Source of the DNA: JBQLZO01 sp052168315
GTDB lineage: Bacteria; Planctomycetota; Phycisphaerae; Phycisphaerales; UBA1924
Length of the DNA: 64,000 nucleotides
Direction: 5' to 3'
Assembly (NCBI GenBank): GCA_052168315.1
Contig: JBQLZO010000042.1
Span: 1 to 64,000, forward strand
The stretch's first letter is position 1. Each line of letters starts with the position of its first letter. Below, in pieces: positions 1 through 8,470 of this stretch. The position numbers and the translations under genes were made by a program. The notes beneath the pieces were generated by a model, which saw only the letters and a list, made by a program, of their open reading frames with translations, did no database searches and was not told the origin of the DNA.

Positions 1-57
1 GGGAGAAGAGGGCTGGGGGACTGCGCGGGGGTTCGATGTCGGGGGGCGAGGTGGGCG

Positions 58-573
58 TTATGGGTGGTGTTGGTAGGGCGTGGGTGTGAGGTGTTTGGGG
101 AGGTAGAGGGGGTGGGCGGGTTGGTGGGTTGTTGTGTTGCGTCGGAGGCAGTGCAGTTGGGGGAGGGTGGGTCTGATGGTGTCTGCTCGTTGGAGGATGG
201 AGCCGTGGTTGCCCCAGCAGGCGATGATGAGGGCGGCGCGGCGGGCGGTGGATTGGATGGCCTCGTCGTTGCCGGGGCCGATGGGGTCGGGGTGGGTCTT
301 GAGTGCGGCTGGGTCGGTGGACCTGAGCGCGAAGAGGTTGGTGACGATGAGGGCGTTGAAGCCCCACGACCTGGCGTAGGCGATGCAGCGGCGGATGGTG
401 GGGTCGTCGTTGCGGGCATCCGCGGTGGACGGGTTGAGCGCGATGAAGTTGACGATGCGCTGGCGTGGGCGGGATCGCCATGCGCGGAGGAGGGTGTAGC
501 GGTAGCGGGCGCAGGGGCTGAAGGTGGCGGCGGAGGAGGTGCTGGTGGTTGTGGGCGTGGCGGGGGTGTGCAT
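58..573 (-). CDS. DUF1643 domain protein
   Basis: This 171-residue protein has the conserved DUF1643 core: LNPSTADA at about residues 46-53, then DDPTIRRC, a SWGF segment, TNLFALRSTDP around 78-88, and a later ACWGNHG. The family is widespread in bacteria and phages but has no established biochemical role. The ATG at 573 is chosen because it gives the length expected for the family. The reading frame stays open far upstream, but that part is antisense-like Arg/His/Pro-rich sequence inside the next gene. The start lies 8 nt past the stop of the MlaE permease gene, so it is probably the last gene of that operon. I see no clear Shine-Dalgarno sequence, which fits translational coupling. The family is certain; the function is unknown. 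Confidence 0.8.
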   Translation of the reverse strand: MHTPATPTTTSTSSAATFSPCARYRYTLLRAWRSRPRQRIVNFIALNPSTADARNDDPTIRRCIAYARSWGFNALIVTNLFALRSTDPAALKTHPDPIGPGNDEAIQSTARRAALIIACWGNHGSILQRADTIRPTLPQLHCLRRNTTTHQPAHPLYLPKHLTPTPYQHHP

Positions 574-581
574 GGGAGGGT

Positions 582-1475
582 TCAGACCATGCCCAGCGCG
601 TAGAAGACGACGGTGAAGATGAGGTCGGCGATGATGATTGCGACGATGGCTTCGACGACGGTGGCGGTGGTGGCTCTTCCGACGCCAGCGGCGCCGCCGG
701 AGACCTTGAGGCCGTTGCCGCAGGCGATGAGCCCGATGAGGAGTCCGAAGACGAGGGCCTTGATGATGCCGGTGATGAAGTCGATCGGTTCGACCTGGGC
801 GGTGGTCTGGGACCAGTAGATGGACCAGGAGATTCCGAGGATTGTCTTGGACATGAGCGCGGCGGCGCCGATGGCGACGACATTGGAGATGACGGCGAGG
901 CATCCCATGGCGACGACGGTGGCGATGACGCGGGGGACGACGAGGAATCGGACGGGGTTGAGGGCGTGGGCCTCGAGGGCTTCGATCTCCTCGCCGACGA
1001 CCATGGTGCCGATCTCGGCGGCGATGGCGGCGCCGGCGAAGCCGACGAGGACGATGGCGGCGATGAGGGGCCCGAGTTCTCTGAGGACGGCGACGGCGAT
1101 GATGTTCGGGACGAGGATTTTCTGGCCGAGCTGGTCGAGGGGCGGGGCCATCTGGAATCCGAGGATGAATCCGATGGCTCCGGAGACGAGGGAGACGATG
1201 AGGATGGACTGGACGCCGACGCGGACGGTCTGCGCGGCGATGGCCTCGCGTCCGATGCGGACCTTGCGGGGATTCACGATGGCGGCGACGACCCAGCGAG
1301 TGGTTGTGACCAGTAGGGCGAAGAGCCCGCCGATGTGCGAGACGGTTCTGAGTGTTCTGCGGCCGACGGCTTCGACGAATGCGACGATGGGTCCTGGCTG
1401 ATCGGTGGGGGCGCCGAGGTTCCGGGTGGGATCCGGATCGGCGTTCGGGGCGCTGGTCTGGCTGGTTTGGCTCAC
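582..1475 (-). CDS. mlaE: MlaE-family ABC transporter permease
   Basis: This is the integral membrane permease of an MCE/Mla-type lipid ABC transporter, 297 aa. The family signature RELGPLIAAIVLVGFAGAA is at residues 132-150, followed by IAAEIGTM, and there are about five hydrophobic segments. In characterised systems this subunit pairs with the MlaF ATPase and an MCE-domain MlaD to move phospholipids between membranes. The usual partners are not adjacent here: mlaF and mlaD lie 14-17 kb away on the same strand. The upstream neighbour is a STAS protein. That could be an MlaB-like accessory subunit, but its pairing with a kinase suggests another role. The Ala/Pro/Asp-rich first 30 residues look like a disordered cytoplasmic tail. 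Family assignment is secure; whether it works with the distant mlaFD is inference. Confidence 0.92.
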   Translation of the reverse strand: MSQTSQTSAPNADPDPTRNLGAPTDQPGPIVAFVEAVGRRTLRTVSHIGGLFALLVTTTRWVVAAIVNPRKVRIGREAIAAQTVRVGVQSILIVSLVSGAIGFILGFQMAPPLDQLGQKILVPNIIAVAVLRELGPLIAAIVLVGFAGAAIAAEIGTMVVGEEIEALEAHALNPVRFLVVPRVIATVVAMGCLAVISNVVAIGAAALMSKTILGISWSIYWSQTTAQVEPIDFITGIIKALVFGLLIGLIACGNGLKVSGGAAGVGRATTATVVEAIVAIIIADLIFTVVFYALGMV

Positions 1476-1549
1476 GGGTCAGCGCCCCCGGCGTTGGTGT
1501 GTTGGAGGAAGTGTGGTGGGAGTGAGGTTGGAGCGCGACGGGGGGTTGA

Positions 1550-1879
1550 TCAGGCGGTGGTGGCCTCTTCGACGGACTTTGTGATTGTGAAGACGGCGTC
1601 GAGGCGTGTGATCTCGAGGATGGAGCGGACCTTGGGCTGCACGCCGCAGATGATGAGGTTGGCGCCGGCCTTCCTTGACTGCTGGAGCGCATCGACGAGG
1701 GTGGCGACTCCGGAGGAGTCCATGTAGGGGACGGCGGCGAGATCGACGATGAGTCGCTGCGGTTTTTTCGCCAGCGCGGAGCGGAGCGCCTGCTGGAACT
1801 CCGGCGACACATTCAGGTCGACATCGCCTTCCGGTGCGACGACGGCGTGTTGTGGCTGGTGATCGATGGTGAGTTTCAT
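1550..1879 (-). CDS. STAS-domain anti-sigma factor antagonist (SpoIIAA/RsbV-like)
   Basis: A single STAS domain of 109 aa. The switch motif MDSSGVATL lies at residues 53-61, so the phosphorylatable serine expected from SpoIIAA/RsbV is present at 55 or 56. The C-terminal half (CGVQPKVRSILEITRLD) also matches the family. Family members bind an anti-sigma kinase when unphosphorylated and release the sigma factor. The start overlaps the stop of the upstream kinase-like gene by 4 nt (ATGA), a strong sign of coupled translation. The mlaE permease follows 74 nt downstream. E. coli MlaB is also a STAS protein that binds MlaF, so an MlaB-like role is the alternative. The intact serine and the kinase partner favour partner switching. 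Confidence 0.9.
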   Translation of the reverse strand: MKLTIDHQPQHAVVAPEGDVDLNVSPEFQQALRSALAKKPQRLIVDLAAVPYMDSSGVATLVDALQQSRKAGANLIICGVQPKVRSILEITRLDAVFTITKSVEEATTA

Positions 1880-2697
1880 GGGCGCTCCCTTCCGGCGGGA
1901 GCGCCGCCCGCATGGCCGCGTGACTCCTCCGGGTCGGACGAATGGTTGGCGCGCCGGGAGGGGGTGTCATGCGGCCCGTCGTGATCGTGCGCGGAATGGT
2001 GGGAATCCTGCTTGTGGTGGTTTGAGTGATCGTCGGCGAGCTGTTCGTCCTCGATCCGCTGGCGTTGGGCGGCTTCGTGGTCGCAGGCCTTGGCCATGAC
2101 GAGTCGCATGCCGGTGGGAGTTCGGTGGCGGTACTCGACGGCGTCCATGACTGACTGGATGATGAAGACGCCGAGGCCGCCGGGGCGGACATCGTCGAGG
2201 TCCCGGCTCTTGATGATGGAGGGGTCGACCTGGCGGGCCTCGTCGTCGATGACGATGAGGATTCCGGCGGGGTCGGTGGGCCTGGGGAGCGGTTCGCTCG
2301 AGGCGGATGTGGGGCTGGTGGGGGCGGGGCCTGGCTTGTTGGCGGCGTTGGCGGCCTGTTGCGGGTCCGTCACATCGGCGGCGGCGGAGCCGGGGGTGTC
2401 GCCGAGGGGCCAGATCATGATCCAGATGCGGGCGTCGGTGCGTCGGTCGTAGCCGTGGCGGATGATGTTGCAGAGGGCCTCGTCGACGGCGAGTGCGATC
2501 TGGCCGCATGCGGATTCGTCGAAGCCGAATCGTCGCGCGATGGCGGCGACGAGGTCGCGTGCTCCTGAGAGGTAGCGGGGCTGTGAGAGCAGTTCGACGC
2601 GGACATGGGGGTCGCCGGCGGGGATGTCGATGGGGGTCCCGATGGGCGCGGGGGGCGTCGTGGGATGGGGATGATGTGGAGGGTTGGGGGTGTCCAT
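1876..2697 (-). CDS. Anti-sigma regulatory factor, RsbW/SpoIIAB-like ATP-binding kinase
   Basis: A 273-aa protein with a GHKL-type HATPase fold. The N-box VDEALCNIIRHGY is at residues 71-83 and the G2 box RPGGLGVFII at 171-180. The G1 region reads IVIDDEARQVD rather than the classical DxGxG, a variation seen in anti-sigma kinases. Family members bind a sigma factor and phosphorylate a STAS antagonist, here presumably the next gene, which overlaps by 4 nt. Two additions are unusual. A Pro/Ala-rich insertion (about residues 102-143) splits the core, and a His/Asp-rich tail (about 223-244) could bind divalent metal. No sigma factor gene is in view, so the target is unknown. The predicted start is the only in-frame ATG before the conserved domain. 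Confidence 0.85.
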   Translation of the reverse strand: MDTPNPPHHPHPTTPPAPIGTPIDIPAGDPHVRVELLSQPRYLSGARDLVAAIARRFGFDESACGQIALAVDEALCNIIRHGYDRRTDARIWIMIWPLGDTPGSAAADVTDPQQAANAANKPGPAPTSPTSASSEPLPRPTDPAGILIVIDDEARQVDPSIIKSRDLDDVRPGGLGVFIIQSVMDAVEYRHRTPTGMRLVMAKACDHEAAQRQRIEDEQLADDHSNHHKQDSHHSAHDHDGPHDTPSRRANHSSDPEESRGHAGGAPAGRERP

Positions 2698-2827
2698 GTG
2701 CCGGTCGGCTCCCTCGGGGAGTGTTCTGGATCGCCGGGCATGCGTGGGACGGAGCGGGTTATCGCGGCAATGGCGCGGGGCGGGGATGGGGGATTGTACG
2801 GGCGGGGCGGGGGAGGACGGTGCGGGA

Positions 2828-3292
2828 TCAGGGTTCGGGGCGTGCGTTGGGGGTCTGGTCCGAGAGAGAGGGGGTGGAATCGGGCGCGGCGTCGCCCTGG
2901 AGTGGTTGCTGGTTCCACCAAGTGACCCATCGGTCGATGGCGGCTTTGCGCTGGAGTTCGGGGGCGGCGTGGTCGTATCCGAGGGTCTGGTCGGTGAGTT
3001 TTTCGAGCGATCGGATCGCGATCATGCGGACGGCCGGATCGGAGGAGGCGAGCATCTCGATGAGGTCTGGGATGGAGGCTTCGTCGGCGCGGCGGGTGGC
3101 GCGGTCGGCGGCGAGGGAGCGCTCGAGGGGGTCGGGCGAGTCGAAGGAGGGTGTGAGCTCGGGGGAGGAGCAGGCGGTGATCGCGGTTGGTGCGGCGCAG
3201 GCGCACGCGATGGTGATGAGCGCGCGGCGGGCGGCTTGCAGGGCGGCGGCCCTGCGGCGGGCGCGCGGGGATGGCGTGGCGGGTGCGGGCAC
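2828..3292 (-). CDS. HEAT-repeat-like lipoprotein
   Basis: A predicted lipoprotein of about 154 aa. An Arg-rich n-region is followed by a hydrophobic stretch (ALITIACACAAPTAITAC) with a lipobox-like TAIT-Cys, which predicts lipidation and membrane anchoring. The mature part contains one or two HEAT-like units (IPDLIEMLASSDPAVRMIAIRSLE), a scaffold for protein binding, then a Trp-rich helix. I prefer the GTG at 3292 because it places the signal peptide near the N-terminus and avoids overlap with nusG. An ATG at 3373 would add 27 Pro/Ala-rich residues and overlap nusG by 31 nt. The gene follows nusG at 50 nt, where many bacteria have rplK. No function can be assigned beyond the fold. Confidence 0.7.
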   Translation of the reverse strand: MPAPATPSPRARRRAAALQAARRALITIACACAAPTAITACSSPELTPSFDSPDPLERSLAADRATRRADEASIPDLIEMLASSDPAVRMIAIRSLEKLTDQTLGYDHAAPELQRKAAIDRWVTWWNQQPLQGDAAPDSTPSLSDQTPNARPEP

Positions 3293-3342
3293 AGCGCGAT
3301 GGTAGTTTCCGCGGGCGGGGTGCGCACTGGGCGCGGGCGGGG

Positions 3343-4002
3343 TTACTCGTCGCCCTGCTTGCGGATCTGCCACTCTTCGAGTTCGATGGGCGCCTGGCGG
3401 CCGAAGATCGTGACGAGGACTCGGACGAGCCCCTTCTCGGGGATGAGTTCGTCGACGGTTCCCTCGTAGCCTTCGAAGGGGCCTTCCTTGATGACGACGG
3501 GCTCGCCGCGCTCGAAGACGAGCTTGATCTCTTCCATCTCGTCGGGGCGGCGCGAGTCGAGGAGCATTTTCTCGACCTCGTGCTGCGGGAGGGCGGTGGG
3601 TCGGCCGGTGGTTCCGACGAAGTCGCCGACGCCGGTGGTTTCCTTGATGAGGAAGAAGACATCCTGGGGGATGCGGCCATCCTCTTCGAGGCGCATCTCG
3701 ACGAACACATATCCGGGGTAAAGCTTTGTTTCGGTGATGCGCTGCTTGCCGGCCTTGATGGTCTTGGTTTTCTCTGTGGGGACGAGGATGCGCTTGATGA
3801 AGTGGGTCAGTCCCTCGATCTCGACCTTCCGGAGGAGTGTGTCGCGGACATAGTACTCCTTGTTTGAGGCGACCCTGAGGACGAACCAGTTCATGCCCTC
3901 GTGGGTGATGGGCTCTTCTTCGCCGAGGATGTCGGCGCGTTCGTTGAGGCGGCCGTCGATGGGCTGGACGGACTGGCCTGCTGCTGGTTCATCGGGTGGC
4001 AT
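3343..4002 (-). CDS. nusG: Transcription termination/antitermination protein NusG
   Basis: A 219-aa NusG with an NGN domain (about 37-140, starting MNWFVLRVASNKEYYVRD and containing KLYPGYVFVEM) and a C-terminal KOW domain (GEPVVIKEGPFEGYEGTVDE). NusG binds RNA polymerase at the clamp, reduces pausing and links it to Rho or ribosomal protein S10. The acidic N-terminal 36 residues are an extension relative to E. coli NusG. An AGGA about 7 nt upstream supports the ATG at 4002. It follows secE on the same strand at 84 nt, the arrangement found in most bacteria, and is followed by a lipoprotein gene. Confidence 0.97.
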   Translation of the reverse strand: MPPDEPAAGQSVQPIDGRLNERADILGEEEPITHEGMNWFVLRVASNKEYYVRDTLLRKVEIEGLTHFIKRILVPTEKTKTIKAGKQRITETKLYPGYVFVEMRLEEDGRIPQDVFFLIKETTGVGDFVGTTGRPTALPQHEVEKMLLDSRRPDEMEEIKLVFERGEPVVIKEGPFEGYEGTVDELIPEKGLVRVLVTIFGRQAPIELEEWQIRKQGDE

Positions 4003-4086
4003 GGTGAAGTCCTTGTGGGGCGTGGAAGGCGCAGGGAGCGGGTTGGCGGGCGGCGTCGCGGGGGGCGCTGGGCGTTGCCGCGTGGA

Positions 4087-4515
4087 TCAGCGGAGGACGC
4101 CGATGGAGGTGAAGAAGCCTCTGAAGGCGAGGTCGACGACGAAGAGGATGACGGCCAGGAGGAGGGCGATGACGATGACGACCCAGGTGGAGCCGATGAT
4201 CTCGCGGCGTGTGGACCAGTTGACCTTCTTCATTTCGCCGTCGGTGGCGATGAGGAACTCGGAGGAGGCCTTGCGGACATAGACGAGGTACATGACGACG
4301 GTGAGCCCGGCGAGGATGACGAGGGCCGCGCCGATGCCGGCGAGGAGCTGGGGCTCGATCATGGTGTACTCGCCGGCCTCGTTGGTGGGGAGGTTGACAG
4401 CGCCGAGCTGCTCGAAGGCGAAGGCTGCGGCCCATGCGACGAGGAGCCCCCACCCGATGGCGCTGCAGATCCTGGTCCAGTATCCCTGATCGGGCTTGTA
4501 GGCGGTCATCGCCAT
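4087..4515 (-). CDS. secE: Preprotein translocase subunit SecE
   Basis: A 142-aa SecE. The C-terminal third holds the family core: an amphipathic segment (EMKKVNWSTRREIIGSTW) followed by the conserved transmembrane helix. Two further hydrophobic segments (about 20-38 and 57-80) precede it, so this SecE has about three membrane spans, like E. coli SecE and unlike the single-span form of many bacteria. SecE clamps the SecY channel of the general secretory pathway. It sits between tRNA-Trp and nusG in the conserved tuf-secE-nusG block. The start ATG at 4515 gives MAMTAY; the ATG two codons further in is an equally possible start. Confidence 0.95.
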   Translation of the reverse strand: MAMTAYKPDQGYWTRICSAIGWGLLVAWAAAFAFEQLGAVNLPTNEAGEYTMIEPQLLAGIGAALVILAGLTVVMYLVYVRKASSEFLIATDGEMKKVNWSTRREIIGSTWVVIVIALLLAVILFVVDLAFRGFFTSIGVLR

Positions 4516-4626
4516 GGCGTGGGGCTCCGGTGTCCGTTTCCGGGCGTGTGCCCGGGATGGGTTTGCGGCTGCGCTGCCCGCTCACGGCCTGGTGGGCGGG
4601 CGCGTCGTGGGTTTGGTGATTTGAAG

Positions 4627-4699
4627 CACGCCGGGAGGGACTCGAACCCGCAACCTGCGGATTTGGAATCCGCTGCTCTACCAATTGAGCTACCGGCGT
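4627..4699 (-). tRNA. tRNA-Trp (anticodon CCA)
   Basis: The minus strand folds into a cloverleaf. The acceptor arms ACGCCGG and CCGGCGT pair fully, the D-stem is GCTC/GAGC, and the anticodon stem GCGGA/TCCGC encloses a TTCCAAA loop with anticodon CCA. The T-loop is TTCGAGT and the discriminator base is G. The T-stem has one mismatch. CCA is not encoded. A tRNA-Trp between rpmG and secE is a known conserved placement in many bacteria. Confidence 0.96.
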
Positions 4700-4805
4700 G
4701 AGTGGACCGCTTTGGTTGATTGAAGCGCGCCCGCGGGCGTGGTTCCAGCCGGGGCTCCGGCGTGGGGTCTGGGCCCGTTGGGCGCCTGCGGCGTGTTCCG
4801 TCGGG

Positions 4806-4988
4806 TTACTTGCGCTTGATCTTGTGGAGGGTGTGGCGCCGGAGGCGGGGGGAATACTTGTTCATGCCCTCCTTGAGCGACTCGGGGAGGCCGCCCTTGA
4901 CATTGACGGAGGTTCGGTAGTTGAGGTCCTGCGTCTCGGTGCACTGGAGCCAGACATACTCGCGGGCATCGCCCTTTTTCTTTGCCAT
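4806..4988 (-). CDS. rpmG: 50S ribosomal protein L33
   Basis: A 60-aa basic protein. It starts MAKKKGDAREYVWLQCTET and contains the family segments NYRTSVN and KYSPRLRRHTLHKIKRK. L33 is a small protein of the large ribosomal subunit near the E site. Only one Cys remains (CTET), so the paired CxxC zinc ribbon of C+ paralogs is absent and this is the zinc-independent type. It lies between the tuf terminator and tRNA-Trp, as in many bacterial tuf-secE-nusG clusters. Confidence 0.95.
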   Translation of the reverse strand: MAKKKGDAREYVWLQCTETQDLNYRTSVNVKGGLPESLKEGMNKYSPRLRRHTLHKIKRK

Positions 4989-5082
4989 GGTTCGGATCTC
5001 CGGACGCGTGTGCCGCGGGGTTGGCCCGTGGCGTTGTGCCTGCAGGGCTTGTTGGGAAAGCGGATGGAAACGATTCTGAAAG

Positions 5083-5110
5083 CCGCCCGCCCCGTGCGTG
5101 GGGCGGGCGG
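5083..5110 (-). terminator. Hairpin terminator after tuf
   Basis: A perfect 11-bp inverted repeat, CCGCCCGCCCC / GGGGCGGGCGG, with a 6-nt loop lies 26 nt past the tuf stop. On the minus strand it is followed only by a short CTTTC, so it is a GC-rich hairpin with a weak U-tract. It may attenuate rather than fully stop transcription into rpmG. Confidence 0.7.
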
Positions 5111-5136
5111 TGGGGGTTCGGTGGATCGATCGCCTG

Positions 5137-6336
<1,200 letters not shown>

Positions 6337-6659
6337 CGTGACAAACCTCTCTGATTCACCCGAGGCGACCGCGACGGGCGGTACGACCAGGCTTCTCGAC
6401 ATGGCCCTTTGCCCGTCGCATCTTGGGCATGGAGGCCGGGGTTTCCAACCGTCGACGCCGCGATGGCCGCTGCGCTCTTGCGGGACCGGGGGGTTGTTCC
6501 GGGCTTTTGCCCGGCTTCGCATCCGTTCTCGCTGGGAGTCCGAGCGCCCGCGTTGATGGGCGGGGAGATTCCCTTGCCCAGCGGAGGTCGCACCGTCGCC
6601 GATTCCTGAATTGAGACATCCGCGCCCGATGGGAATCGAGCGCGGCCCACAGAAAACTC
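6337..6659 (-). other. tuf leader between tRNA-Thr and tuf
   Basis: This 323-nt stretch holds no convincing gene. It contains a small hairpin, CCGGGC-TTTT-GCCCGG, at 6499-6514, about 160 nt before the tuf start. It probably serves as tRNA processing spacer and tuf 5' leader. I saw no promoter here as good as the one upstream of tRNA-Thr. Confidence 0.45.
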
Positions 6660-6731
6660 AGCCACCGAAGGGACTTGAACCCTTGACCTCACCCTTACCA
6701 AGGGTGTGCTCTACCACTGAGCTACGGTGGC
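6660..6731 (-). tRNA. tRNA-Thr (anticodon GGT)
   Basis: The minus strand forms a full cloverleaf. The acceptor GCCACCG/CGGTGGC pairs perfectly, the D-arm is GCTC...GAGC, the anticodon stem CACCC/GGGTG encloses TTGGTAA with anticodon GGT, and the T-arm AAGGG/CCCTT has TTCAAGT. The discriminator is T. E. coli also has a tRNA-Thr(GGU) gene directly upstream of tufB, so the linkage is old. Confidence 0.97.
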
Positions 6732-6765
6732 GGTGACACGCGGTGTCCCGCGTGGCGAGTCGGAG

Positions 6766-6794
6766 AAGATAGACCACGGCGATCCAGCCGACAA
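6766..6794 (-). promoter_or_regulatory. Putative sigma-70-type promoter for tRNA-Thr/tuf
   Basis: On the minus strand TTGTCG (-35, 6789-6794) and TATCTT (-10, 6766-6771) are separated by 17 nt, ending 34 nt before the tRNA-Thr 5' end. Both boxes match the consensus at four of six positions and the spacing is optimal. It would drive tRNA-Thr and tuf. Confidence 0.6.
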
Positions 6795-6925
6795 GACCGG
6801 ATCCCGCGGGGCGGCGGCGCCCGGAGGGGTCCGGGGGCGCTTTGGCGCGGATCATGGGCTCGTGGCGAACCGTCGCTGGAATCCCGCCTGCCGATGGCGG
6901 GCCCGGAGGATACGCTGTGCGGCGC

Positions 6926-7627
6926 ATGTTCGCCACCATCGGGCCTGATGATTCGGATCTGCGGGCGCGGCTTCGCGCGGGGTGGAGCGGGGGTTCTCCG
7001 GTGGTGGGCGGCGGGCGGGCGGAGGGGGGATTCGGGGCGCGGCGGGCGGTGCTGCTGGACCGTGATGACACGGTGTGTCGGTGCACGGGGGTGGCGCCGG
7101 GGAACGATCTGGGGGATCCGGGGCTGGTTGAACTCCTGCCCGGAGCAAGGGAAGCGTGCGAAGCGCTGGTGCGGGCGGGGTTCGTGCTGGTGGCGGTCAC
7201 CAATCAGGGGGGTGTGGCGCGGGGGCGGTACGGGATCGAGGCGGTGCGGGCGACCTGCGAGCGGGTGAACGAGCTGCTCGGGGGGCTGCTCTCGTGCGCG
7301 TATTTCTGCCCCTATCACCCGAGCGGGACGGTGGCGCGGTGGACGCGGGAGCACGCCTGGCGGAAGCCGGGGTCGGGGATGGTGCTGGCGGCGGGGGAGG
7401 ATCTCGGGCTCGATCTGGGCGCGAGCTGGATGGTGGGCGACAAGTCGCGTGACTGCGTCGCGGGGATGTCGGCGGGGACGCGGGCGGTGCTGGTGACGGG
7501 GACTGTGCCGGGGGTGGCGAGCACCGATGATGGCACGCTGGGGCAGGAGGTGGTGCGGGCGCGGGATCTCGGGGCGGCGGCGGCGGCGATTCTGGCGCAG
7601 GCGGGGGGAGCGGGCTCAGGGCGTTGA
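6926..7627 (+). CDS. HAD-superfamily phosphatase, GmhB/histidinol-phosphatase type
   Basis: A 233-aa HAD-IIIA phosphatase. It has motif I LLDRDDTVC (Asp nucleophile and acid/base), motif II VTNQGGVARGRY, RKPGSGM with the motif III Lys, and motif IV MVGDKSRD. This set matches D,D-heptose 1,7-bisphosphate phosphatase and its relatives. In E. coli GmhB a zinc site is built from CxH and a later CxC; here CPYH is present but the second pair is replaced by EHAW, so the site is altered. The ATG at 6926 is chosen because the upstream in-frame stretch is not family-like; GGAGGA lies rather far upstream (about 16 nt). The substrate cannot be fixed from sequence. Its end overlaps the convergent acetyltransferase-like gene by 12 nt. 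Confidence 0.85.
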   Translation: MFATIGPDDSDLRARLRAGWSGGSPVVGGGRAEGGFGARRAVLLDRDDTVCRCTGVAPGNDLGDPGLVELLPGAREACEALVRAGFVLVAVTNQGGVARGRYGIEAVRATCERVNELLGGLLSCAYFCPYHPSGTVARWTREHAWRKPGSGMVLAAGEDLGLDLGASWMVGDKSRDCVAGMSAGTRAVLVTGTVPGVASTDDGTLGQEVVRARDLGAAAAAILAQAGGAGSGR

Positions 7628-8323
7628 GGGATGGGCGTCGGTGTTGGGGCGGCGGATGATGAAGATTTCGGAGCCGGGCTCGGGGCCGGCGGAGTGCCTT
7701 GAGAAACCGGCCTTGCGGAGCATGTGCTTCGCGGCGTCCATGGGCGTGAGGACATCGGCGAGGAGGCGGTGGGGGCGGCGCGGGTCGCGGTCGGGGTGGA
7801 AGGCCCATTCTGTGAGGTGGGCGAGGGTCTCGGTGCCGAGGCCGTAGCCGGTGGCGTCTTCGACGAGGGCGATGGAGATGGAGGTTTCCTGGTCGTCGTC
7901 GGACTGGTTGTCGTCGGACTGGTTGTCGGCGGCGGGAAGGGGCGGGCCGAGGAAGAGGGCGATGCCGATGAGGCGGGGGTAGTCGGGGTCGTTGAGGGGT
8001 TCGATGAGGTAGGCATCATCATCCTCATCGAAGTCGACGGCTTCGTGGTGCTGGACGATGAACCAGATCCACCAGCCGCGTTCATCGGGCGGCGCATCGG
8101 CTGCGGCGGCGGCGATCTCGTCGAGGTGCTCGGCGAAGATCTCCGGTGGCCACTCGGCGCCGCGGAGCAACTGGATGTGGGGGAATCCTTCCTGTGCGCG
8201 TGGCGCGGCGAGGAGGTCCGAGAGCGCTGCGGCGAGGGCGTGTGGATCGTGGGCGAGCGAGGCGAGCGCGGGATCGGCGGGGATGAGCCAGAGGCGGTCG
8301 GTGGTGAGGTGGTGCTCGGGCAT
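7616..8323 (-). CDS. GNAT-family N-acetyltransferase-like protein
   Basis: A 235-aa protein resembling RimJ/RimL-type GNAT acetyltransferases. It opens with LTTDRLWLIPADP, has a central strand IGIALFLG, ISIALVEDATGYGLGTETLAHLTEWAF covering the acetyl-CoA-binding region, and ends with a helix NPxN-like segment (MDAAKHMLRKAGFS). An acidic insertion (DNQSDDNQSDDDQ, about 133-145) interrupts the fold between strands. Family members acetylate protein N-termini or small amines; the substrate is unknown. The ATG at 8323 gives the canonical N-terminus. The 3' end overlaps the convergent phosphatase gene by 12 nt. Confidence 0.75.
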   Translation of the reverse strand: MPEHHLTTDRLWLIPADPALASLAHDPHALAAALSDLLAAPRAQEGFPHIQLLRGAEWPPEIFAEHLDEIAAAAADAPPDERGWWIWFIVQHHEAVDFDEDDDAYLIEPLNDPDYPRLIGIALFLGPPLPAADNQSDDNQSDDDQETSISIALVEDATGYGLGTETLAHLTEWAFHPDRDPRRPHRLLADVLTPMDAAKHMLRKAGFSRHSAGPEPGSEIFIIRRPNTDAHPSTP

Positions 8324-8470
8324 GGGAGTGAGGGTACGGGTGGTGGGGCCGGGGCGCTTGGGGGTGCTGGGGATTCCCTGAAGGCGCGGTAGCGGTGGCC
8401 CGATGATCGACGGCGGGTGTTCGCACGCGCGGACGGCGGGGCGGTTGGGTCGCCAACGGAGGATCGGAGC

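Noticed and set aside
549..1316. Plus-strand Asp/Gly-rich frame opposite mlaE
   Set aside because: Composition is a shadow of the MlaE reading frame; no domain is seen.
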